From contig NZ_CP048222.1 in NCBI RefSeq assembly GCF_010119975.1, positions 4,792,501-4,856,500 on the forward strand: a stretch of 64,000 nucleotides of DNA, in the 5' to 3' direction. Of this stretch, positions 54,629-61,393 are shown one piece after another. The position numbers were made by a program, and so were the translations under genes. The notes below the pieces were generated by a model. The model saw only the letters and a program-made list of their open reading frames with translations. It made no database searches and was not told the origin of the DNA. This stretch comes from Rhodocytophaga rosea. Its GTDB lineage: Bacteria; Bacteroidota; Bacteroidia; Cytophagales; 172606-1. Numbering within the stretch: position 1 is the stretch's first letter; every line of letters starts with the position of its first letter.

Positions 54629-55144
54629 TTAAAAATTATCCCTACGAGCATTATTTCCGGGAATGATATTGCCAAGTACAAGCAGTGCAATCATGGCCTG
54701 GGCGGATTCAAGCGCTACCCTGACCCAGTTGGTTTCCATAATATAGCGGATCAGGTATTCGTCTTTGCCCAGGTTGAGCTGAAGATTGATTGGAATCTGT
54801 ACGAGAATAGTAGATACCCAGTCTAGCAAGAGGCAGATAAACGAAGCCCAGACCAGTTTTCTGGGTAAACTTGCCGGCCGGAACCAGAACAGCAGAATAT
54901 TCAGAACGGTAAGCAGGCCGAAGGGAATCACACTGATGGGAACAATCCGTTCTTCCAGCAAGGCATGATAGGCTACAAATTCTTTTTCTCCTACGATCAA
55001 ACGGGACGGATACACCAGAAAATAATCCATCATCGCGGTGCCATAGCTGAAGAAAGTAAATCCTATAAAACTGGCTGTGGTCCAGCGGATCAGCGTATGT
55101 ACAAATGTTTTGTTGGTAGTTTGTTGAGTTTCAAGGGTAAGCAT
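54629..55144 (-). CDS. Four-helix membrane protein, paralogue of the one at 49500-49979
   Basis: The 171-residue protein has four membrane helices (about 20-40, 68-90, 95-118, 145-165). Its segment YPSRLIVGEKEFVAYHALLEERI aligns with the other copy in the window. The two copies differ substantially, so the duplication is old. No enzymatic motif is visible. The gene follows the ScyD-like gene (84 bp gap) and precedes the DUF5602 gene in the leftward run. I suspect a DUF1772-type family but cannot be certain. Confidence 0.7.
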   Translation of the reverse strand: MLTLETQQTTNKTFVHTLIRWTTASFIGFTFFSYGTAMMDYFLVYPSRLIVGEKEFVAYHALLEERIVPISVIPFGLLTVLNILLFWFRPASLPRKLVWASFICLLLDWVSTILVQIPINLQLNLGKDEYLIRYIMETNWVRVALESAQAMIALLVLGNIIPGNNARRDNF

Positions 55145-55228
55145 TTTATGGTTGATTTTACCGCTGCCTGTTTGTTAGTTGTTAAGGAAGCGCATGTGGT
55201 TGTATGGTGAATGAATAAGTAAGAATAT

Positions 55229-56248
55229 TCAGGGATGAGTTACTTGCAGCACTTTGCCATCTGTCAGGCTGTTGACATAATACGTGCGTAGGTTTGCTTT
55301 TACCAGATCAGTAGGCATATTCAGGCCCTCGATAATCACACGTTGTTGCTTACCGGAAGCCCGTATAATTTTACCAGTGCCGGGTTTTGGTCCTTGTTCT
55401 CCAAATGTGCCCAGTTCCAGTACGACCGGCCGCTTATCCAGGTCGAGATCCAGATCAATTAAACCCGTAAAGCCTTGCTGATAGACAGACACTTTGCCTT
55501 TCAGGTCAACCTGGTAGATGATTCCTTTATCAGCCGGGAAAGGGAAACCCAGAAAGGTAGTTACATAAAACTTTTGTCCATCGAACACGATGCCAGTAGG
55601 TACTGACTCAAGCATGGGAGGCCCGACAGAAGTTGGATTTTTGATACCTGGTATGTTGGCAAATACACTCAGTTCTCCGGCTTTATCTCTTTTAATAATA
55701 GCATTGGCTGCTGCATCCGCTATATAGAGGGCATCATCGGGGCCAACCGTGATTTTAAACAGATTTGATTCATTGGTATCATGCTCGAAATTGTACGCTT
55801 TCACGAAAGTGCCGACATCTTCTGAAGGTAAATCGTTTGCTTTCAGGGGAGAATCGCCAGGCTTAAAAGTAGCTATTTCTGCCTGGTACAATTTGCCTTC
55901 CCCACTGTGCAGAATCCATAAAACCCCATCTTTCAAAGCCAGGTGAGTAATTCCTGCCGGGAAGCCATCAAATATAGAAGAACTGAAGCCGACAATAGCT
56001 GTATATACCTTGCCACCCGGCATTATTACCGATATGCGGCTGTCATTATTTCCGGTACCAGCTTCTGATACCCATAGCTGACCTCTGGCATCTAACACCA
56101 TTCCGGAAGGGCTAAGCAAGCCAGAGGCATAGTCTTTTACGATCAGTTGTACTGGTTTTACCTCGTCGAAATAATCCAGAAATTGCCGACAACTGGTGCC
56201 GGATAGCAGGATAAAAAGTATTAATAATTTAATTAATTTAGTTTGCAT
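55229..56248 (-). CDS. ScyD/ScyE family beta-propeller protein
   Basis: The 339-residue product has a lipoprotein-like signal (LLILFILLSGTSC). Repeated blades of a six- or seven-bladed propeller follow (SPSGMVLDARGQLWVSEAG, GITHLALKDGVLWILHSGEGKLY, ITVGPDDALYIADAAANAII, PTGIVFDGQKFYVTTFLGFPF). The overall pattern is that of the ScyD/ScyE family, first named from the cyanobacterial scytonemin cluster and found widely as exported proteins. It would be anchored in the periplasm. It is the first gene of the leftward run, with a TATTTTTG -7 box 51 bp before the start. Confidence 0.85.
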   Translation of the reverse strand: MQTKLIKLLILFILLSGTSCRQFLDYFDEVKPVQLIVKDYASGLLSPSGMVLDARGQLWVSEAGTGNNDSRISVIMPGGKVYTAIVGFSSSIFDGFPAGITHLALKDGVLWILHSGEGKLYQAEIATFKPGDSPLKANDLPSEDVGTFVKAYNFEHDTNESNLFKITVGPDDALYIADAAANAIIKRDKAGELSVFANIPGIKNPTSVGPPMLESVPTGIVFDGQKFYVTTFLGFPFPADKGIIYQVDLKGKVSVYQQGFTGLIDLDLDLDKRPVVLELGTFGEQGPKPGTGKIIRASGKQQRVIIEGLNMPTDLVKANLRTYYVNSLTDGKVLQVTHP

Positions 56249-56298
56249 GGATTTAAAAGATGAATATATATGCTGTTGATATTATGAGAATTATGATA

Positions 56299-56306
56299 CA
56301 AAAATA
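56299..56306 (-). promoter_or_regulatory. -7 box of the leftward accessory gene run
   Basis: On the minus strand TATTTTTG fits TAnnTTTG, 51 bp upstream of the ScyD-like start. No convincing -33 TTG is at the usual distance. If used, it would drive the 11-gene leftward run. Confidence 0.4.
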
Positions 56307-56346
56307 CATCAGGGATTGTTGTTTTGAAATAGTACTTTTCTACCAA

Positions 56347-56897
56347 TTATAAGTACTGTCTGGAAAATTGAGATTGTTGTTTATTAATTTGATAGAACAC
56401 CAGCGGCTTCCCATCTTGTACTTCTTCTTTCAGCAACTGCATTCCTAATCTTTTCATCACCTGCACAGAAGCCCTATTGGGTACATCACAACTGGCTATA
56501 AGATAGGTGTAGCCTAGTTTTTCAAAGGCATAGCCAATAATGCATTTAGAAGCTTCCGTAGCATAGCCTTTTTTCTCATATGGGGGCAGTAACGCATATA
56601 GCAACTGAGGCTGTGGTTCGGAGAAAAAAGAATACAGCCTACGAATCCAATCATTTCCAGAGAATCTTTCAGGTATATCAGCCATAAGCCGTAGCCATGG
56701 GTAGAAAAGGTATCCAGCGCTGTCTCCAGAATTTCGGCTGACTGGCTGATGGGTACAATCTGGTTATCAAATAAGTATTGGCGTACAGATTCATCGGTCA
56801 GAAACGAATGCAGGATGGGCAAGTCTGTAGCTGCAAGCGGCTCTAGGTACAAGCGGTCTGTATCGAGTTTGAAAGTATAAGTAAGAGTAAGGCACAT
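56347..56897 (-). pseudogene. GNAT acetyltransferase split by a single-base frameshift
   Basis: The N-terminal frame starts at the ATG at 56897 with a RimJ/RimL-like beginning (DTDRLYLEPLAATDLPILHSFL ... GYGLWLIYLKDSLEMIGFVGCILF). The C-terminal frame resumes the same protein with EPQPQLLYALLPPYEKKGYATEASKCIIGYAFEKLGY and NRASVQVMKRLGM, the acetyl-CoA-binding and final motifs. The frames differ by one base and meet at a run of six A's (+ strand, about 56624-56629) just inside FSEPQPQ. This is a frameshift mutation, a slippage site or a sequencing error. If repaired, the enzyme would be about 183 residues, typical of the family. Confidence 0.83.
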
Positions 56898-57061
56898 AAT
56901 ATTTACTGAATAGATAGTTTTCTGTTTGCTGGCTTATTGGGTTTGTGGCAGCAAAATTGGCAAAGCATGACCTGCCAGCCTATGGTACTTTCCTACCATT
57001 TCTCTTTTGCTCCCACTGATATAGTATAAAAGCACTATTTACATACGGGTGCTTCTTACAC

Positions 57062-57069
57062 TATTTTTG
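57062..57069 (+). promoter_or_regulatory. -7 box upstream of a membrane protein gene
   Basis: TATTTTTG fits TAnnTTTG and lies 42 bp before the ATG at 57112. No matching -33 TTG is visible. Confidence 0.45.
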
Positions 57070-57111
57070 CAGCAGTTTTACTATTTCAGCAATCATAACT
57101 AACTATTTTTC

Positions 57112-57720
57112 ATGCATTCTTCTTTAAAACCAGCGTATGGCATTCAAGTATTAGGTAAAGCCTGTATAATGGGTGGCATTTTATTCGCCATTAGTTTAAT
57201 TACCATGTTTTCGATGCCGCAACTGCCTATGGTACTACGTGAATTTTTCCAGCGGCACGATTATCTGCTGAGAAGTCTCTTCTTTTTATCCCAGATGGGG
57301 TTTATGGCTGGTCTTGCTGGCTTACTTCTGACAAAAGCCTTAGGTTATAAAAGCGTAGCTCCGGTATTACTTCTCATTCCGTTCCTGGGACAAGTATGTT
57401 ATGCAGTTTCTGCCTGGTTATCTACCCAGCAGGTAATGACTTTACTGCCGCTGCCTTTAACCCAGATTGGAGCTTTACTTAATGCAATAGGAATGCTTAT
57501 AATTGGAATCATAGTGGTACGGGTTAAAGTCTGGCAGGGATGGCAACGCTGGATTCCGCTGAGTGTAGGATTGTATCCTTTTCTGGTGATGTTTCCTATC
57601 CTGATCCTGGCAGGAGGCCGTCCGCCCAGTACCATTATCGGGGCGTGGGGACTTATCTGGGCCATACTTGGCCTTAGTATTTATTCAACCGCCAGTAAGA
57701 AGACACCAGTAATAGCCTGA
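57112..57720 (+). CDS. Polytopic membrane protein of unknown function
   Basis: The 202-residue protein has about six membrane helices (roughly 15-35, 52-75, 82-100, 105-130, 137-158, 165-190). No known motif is recognised. The only charged loops are short (REFFQRHDYLLR, VKVWQGWQRW). It could be a DUF-type small transporter or redox membrane component, but I cannot name it. It has a -7 box upstream and ends 65 bp before the PAS-LuxR gene in the same direction, so the two may share a transcript. It stands at the border between the accessory region and the sigma/receptor locus. Confidence 0.65.
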   Translation: MHSSLKPAYGIQVLGKACIMGGILFAISLITMFSMPQLPMVLREFFQRHDYLLRSLFFLSQMGFMAGLAGLLLTKALGYKSVAPVLLLIPFLGQVCYAVSAWLSTQQVMTLLPLPLTQIGALLNAIGMLIIGIIVVRVKVWQGWQRWIPLSVGLYPFLVMFPILILAGGRPPSTIIGAWGLIWAILGLSIYSTASKKTPVIA

Positions 57721-57785
57721 TCTAAGCGCTATTACTTTCACTTATACATAATCAACTACGATCTGGTAAACTTAATTTTCTATCT

Positions 57786-58565
57786 ATGAATCATGCTCAT
57801 CAAACCGGACATATGCTGCGAAATATGATGGTGAAATATGCAGGCCCGCAGCCACAGAATAAAACTGAAATAGAAACCGATACAGCAGAAATATGGAAAG
57901 GAATTTCTCTGGCCGAAGCATTATTTCCTGCCTGGGCCATTTTGCTTTGCCCGGTTCATCATCCGGAAATGCTATTTATTACCAGAAACAGTGAAGCTAT
58001 TCTGGGCTATCCGGCAGACTATATGATGCAGCTGACACCGGAAGCTTATTTTGCCCTGGTTCATCCGGAAGACTTGTCCATTGTAAAGCACATGGTTGAA
58101 TACATGAATAGCTTTATCTTAAAAGTTGAACATTTCAATCCTATACACTATCGCTTTGTATTTCACTACCGGCTGAAGCAACCTAAAGGTGGGTATATGC
58201 ATTTGTTAGACGAAAAAGTAGTGATCGAGAGTAAACACAAACGCTATGTATTTTTCACCTTATTTAAGGAAGCAAATAAAGACCAGAAATTATTCCAGGT
58301 TAAACTGGAAATATACCAGTCTCAAGGGTATAGCCAGGTAAAAATTAAAGACTATGTACCTCATCAATCGGACGTGAATATCACGCAACGGGAAAAGGAG
58401 GTTATCGGGCTAATCCGGGATGGATTAAGCACCAGGCAAATCAGTGAGTCTCTGGCCATCAGTGTGAACACCGTAAAAAACCACCGCAGCAATCTGTTTC
58501 AAAAAGCCAAAGCCCGTAATAGCCGCGAATTGTTATTATATGCCCAGCAAGCCCAGTGGATTTAA
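57786..58565 (+). CDS. PAS-LuxR transcriptional regulator
   Basis: The 259-residue protein has a central PAS-like domain (about 45-170: ILLCPVHHPEMLFITRNSEAILGYPADYM, FALVHPEDLSIVKHM). The C-terminal LuxR-type helix-turn-helix (about 195-255) contains TQREKEVIGLIRDGLSTRQISESLAISVNTVKNHRSNLFQKAKARNS. There is no receiver domain, so it responds to a PAS-detected signal rather than to phosphorylation. It is a DNA-binding regulator in the cytoplasm. Its neighbours are a membrane protein gene 65 bp upstream and a convergent marR gene. Targets are unknown. Confidence 0.85.
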   Translation: MNHAHQTGHMLRNMMVKYAGPQPQNKTEIETDTAEIWKGISLAEALFPAWAILLCPVHHPEMLFITRNSEAILGYPADYMMQLTPEAYFALVHPEDLSIVKHMVEYMNSFILKVEHFNPIHYRFVFHYRLKQPKGGYMHLLDEKVVIESKHKRYVFFTLFKEANKDQKLFQVKLEIYQSQGYSQVKIKDYVPHQSDVNITQREKEVIGLIRDGLSTRQISESLAISVNTVKNHRSNLFQKAKARNSRELLLYAQQAQWI

Positions 58566-58719
58566 TCTGGTAACATAGCGGTATGATTGTAGCAGCCAAT
58601 TGATGAATGAATTGAAACCCCTGTATCAACCGATTACGGAAACAGACCAGACCCCATGATTTAACGACTTACCCGAATAGTTTAGGTACGTTCCCTGGTT
58701 TTCAATTCCGGAGATAACG

Positions 58720-59187
58720 CTATTTCCGTGGTGGTTTATTTCTGACCTTATCCAACAACAAATTAAGCAGCACCAGTTCGCTGTGTTCCAGGTGAGCCAG
58801 CAGATCATTTATTTCATGCACTTGCTGGTCAATCAGAGAGAGCAGGTCGAGCCCTTTTTGTGTAATGATTATATCTACCGCCCGTTTATCTACATCAGAA
58901 GGCCGGCATTGGATCAGCTTTTTTTTTTGCAGCTTTTCTGTAATCCGCGATACATTAGAAGATTTATCTACCATCCGCTCTTTAATGGAGTTCACGCTGA
59001 TAGGCTGTTGCTTTTGGCCACGCAGAATACGCAGGATATTATGTTGCGGATGCGTAAGGCCAAATTTTTTAAAAAAGTCACTATGTGCCGCTTTCAGCCA
59101 GATTCCCGTGTAAATTAAATTAATACCAGTTTTAGACAATTGATTTCTAAAGGATGTTTGTTGAATTTCATCTTCAATACGGCTCAT
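58720..59187 (-). CDS. MarR family transcriptional regulator
   Basis: The 155-residue protein has the MarR winged helix-turn-helix (about 50-110): QHNILRILRG, ISVNSIKERMVDKSSNVSRITEKLQKKKLIQCRPSDVDKRAVDIIITQKG. Terminal helices for dimerisation follow (LLSLIDQQVHEINDLLAHL). MarR proteins repress by binding palindromic sites and are released by small phenolic or oxidising ligands. The upstream intergenic space of 500 bp has three TACGTA-centred palindromes, which are candidates for its own sites and for the divergent ECF sigma gene. Confidence 0.9.
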   Translation of the reverse strand: MSRIEDEIQQTSFRNQLSKTGINLIYTGIWLKAAHSDFFKKFGLTHPQHNILRILRGQKQQPISVNSIKERMVDKSSNVSRITEKLQKKKLIQCRPSDVDKRAVDIIITQKGLDLLSLIDQQVHEINDLLAHLEHSELVLLNLLLDKVRNKPPRK

Positions 59188-59297
59188 TTTTTCTCCTTCA
59201 CTTTATACAATATTTCTCAGTTCCATCATTTTACTATGCATTTTCACTTATTGTTGACCAGATAAGACCCAGGTGAAAGATAAGAAGCAAATGCAAA

Positions 59298-59599
59298 TTA
59301 TACGTATAATAATATGTGTACGTACAATATTTATTCAACTTATAAAAATCCTTTCTGTCAGGCAATAGTAGTTTCTTACTAATTTTAGCAACAATCAAAA
59401 TTATATTTATCTTTGACGGACTAAGATATTCTCAAATATAGGCTTTTTGAAAACTGAATAGAACTGCAACGGTATTTTTTATAAAATTTTTCTTTTTTCT
59501 GTAGGTTACTAAACTCCGGAATCTTCATTAAATTTTCAATATGTATTTCTCTGCTCCCGGGAGTAGACCGGTTTGCTTAACTATGTGTACGTACACATA
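59298..59599. promoter_or_regulatory. TACGTA-centred palindromes between marR and the FecI-like sigma gene
   Basis: Three dyads share the core TACGTA: TTATACGTATAA (59298-59309), TGTACGTACA (59317-59326) and the perfect 18-bp TATGTGTACGTACACATA (59582-59599). The last lies 93 bp before the sigma gene start, and the first two 111-139 bp before the marR start. Perfect palindromes of this length are typical MarR operators. The remaining roughly 500 bp between the two genes shows no ORF. Confidence 0.65.
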
Positions 59600-59691
59600 C
59601 ATGCTACCCGATAATAAGGCTACTGCCAGGCCATATCAGGTTTAATAGATAGTATTATTGAAATGGTTATTTTCTGTTTTCGTTTATTTCA

Positions 59692-60243
59692 ATGGACAAA
59701 CAATTCGACCATCTGACCACCACACAGCTCCTGGAAAGGCTCCGGCAAGGGGATGAGCAGATTTTTAAGTGGCTTTATACACAGTACTGGCAAAAATTAT
59801 ACAGGGCTGCGTATAAACGCTTAAAAGATGGCCCCTTGTGTGAGGAAATCGTACAGGACATTTTTGCTTCCCTCTGGCGAAGACGCAGTACTTTTCAACT
59901 AAGCCAGTCGTGGGAAGCTTACTTTTACAAGGCTGTTCAATACAAAGTAATCAATGCGGTTAGTTCTCAAAAGGTACGTAAAGCCTATATTAGTACGGTA
60001 ACCAAGCTCGAAGCAGACCTGTCTACGGAGAACACCCTCCGGTTTGAAGAATTGCTCCACCGCATCGAGCAAGTAACAGACCGGTTGCCTCAACGGTGCC
60101 AGCAGGTGTTCTGGATGAGCAGGCGCGAAAACTTTACGATCCGGGAAATTTCGCAACAATTAGATATTTCCCAGAAGGCGGTTGAAAAACAACTAACGAA
60201 AGCACTTAAGCAACTGCGTTTCTCGCTGCAAGATTACCTATAA
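59692..60243 (+). CDS. ECF sigma factor, FecI-like
   Basis: The 183-residue protein has region 2 (about 10-85: RLRQGDEQIFKWLYTQYWQKLYRAAYKRL, CEEIVQDIFASLWRRR) and region 4 (about 120-175: RLPQRCQQVFWMSRRENFTIREISQQLDISQKAVEKQLTKALKQLR). Size and arrangement match the FecI-like ECF sigma factors that accompany FecR and SusC-type receptors in Bacteroidota. It should direct RNA polymerase to genes for the receptor and its outer-membrane partners, released by FecR when substrate binds. The gene is preceded by a long palindrome. Its stop lies 142 bp before the anti-sigma gene. Confidence 0.93.
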   Translation: MDKQFDHLTTTQLLERLRQGDEQIFKWLYTQYWQKLYRAAYKRLKDGPLCEEIVQDIFASLWRRRSTFQLSQSWEAYFYKAVQYKVINAVSSQKVRKAYISTVTKLEADLSTENTLRFEELLHRIEQVTDRLPQRCQQVFWMSRRENFTIREISQQLDISQKAVEKQLTKALKQLRFSLQDYL

Positions 60244-60385
60244 ATGCTTGTATTACTCATTTCTTTCCTGCCATCTGTTTCTTCAGTGAAGGAGAAGCGG
60301 TGGCAGTATTCAATAAAAACACACAAGAAGGTAGGGTAATGGCTTCCCAGCTTGACTTTTAAGGAAGAAAAGACCCACTTTGGGA

Positions 60386-61363
60386 ATGACAGATCAACAA
60401 TTGAAACAATTACTGGAAAAGTATCAGACCGGAAGCTGTACACCAGAGGAAGAAAGGCTGGTTCAGCAATGGTACGAATCATTTGAAAATGAAGAGGATG
60501 GCATACAAAATCTTTCAGAGCCACAAAAAGCGGCTTTAGAAAATAAAATCAGGCAACAGATAGACAATCAGCTGCAAGCTCCTTCCGACAGAAAAATCAT
60601 TTTTCTGCAACCTTATGTAAGAATCTCAGCAGCAGCCATTTTAATAATCTTCTTCGGCTATTTTTCCTGGAACTGGGTTCAGAAGGAAAGGATTGAAGCT
60701 GATTTTGTTACGTTTGCCTCTGGAACTGAGATTAAAAAAGTTATTCTTTCAGACGGTTCCCTGGTATGGCTGAAAGCAAACAGCCAATTAAAGTATCCCA
60801 GGCAATTTGAAAAAGATGCAAAAGTACGCACAGTGGAATTACAGGGAGAAGCTTTGTTTGAAGTAGCTAAAAATCCGAAGCAACCCTTTTTGATTCAATG
60901 CGGAAGGGTGCAAGCAAAAGTGTTGGGGACAAGCTTTCATGTGAAACAATCTCCCGAAAAGCAGCAGGTAGCAATCGTAGTATTAACCGGGAAAGTTGCT
61001 GTAACAAATAATGAATCGGCAGAACCTGTAAATTCAGTAGTATTAGAACCTATGGAAATGGGTACTACCAGTCCCAACGGCTTTACTAAAACAAGGGTTC
61101 AATCCACTTCGGGCTATATTCAGGGTACTTCATATGACATGCACTTTGATGAAACACCTATACAGGAAGTGTTAGCGCGGATCGAACGCAAGTTTGATGT
61201 GGAAATTACTTATCCGGATGTAAACAGAGACTGCCGAATCACAGCAGATTTTACGGACCAGTCTCAGGAAATTACCCTGCAATTGCTGGCGTCTACTTTA
61301 GGGGAAGTGAGTTATCAGGTAAAGGGCAATACGATTTTATTTGAAGGAAAATCCTGCCAATAG
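60386..61363 (+). CDS. FecR-family anti-sigma factor
   Basis: The 325-residue protein begins with a cytoplasmic helical region (about 1-70: QLKQLLEKYQTGSCTPEEERLVQQWYESFE) that would bind the sigma factor. One membrane helix (about 77-96: VRISAAAILIIFFGYFSWNW) and a periplasmic FecR domain follow (FASGTEIKKVILSDGSLVWLKANSQLKYP, ALFEVAKNPKQPFLIQCGRVQAKVLGTSF), then a C-terminal domain that contacts the STN domain (VLARIERKFDVEITYPD). The ATG at 60386 is used; a TTG two codons upstream is an alternative. It relays receptor status to the sigma factor. Confidence 0.92.
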   Translation: MTDQQLKQLLEKYQTGSCTPEEERLVQQWYESFENEEDGIQNLSEPQKAALENKIRQQIDNQLQAPSDRKIIFLQPYVRISAAAILIIFFGYFSWNWVQKERIEADFVTFASGTEIKKVILSDGSLVWLKANSQLKYPRQFEKDAKVRTVELQGEALFEVAKNPKQPFLIQCGRVQAKVLGTSFHVKQSPEKQQVAIVVLTGKVAVTNNESAEPVNSVVLEPMEMGTTSPNGFTKTRVQSTSGYIQGTSYDMHFDETPIQEVLARIERKFDVEITYPDVNRDCRITADFTDQSQEITLQLLASTLGEVSYQVKGNTILFEGKSCQ

Positions 61364-61393
61364 CTATAATATAATGGCTTAATAAGTCTGCTT

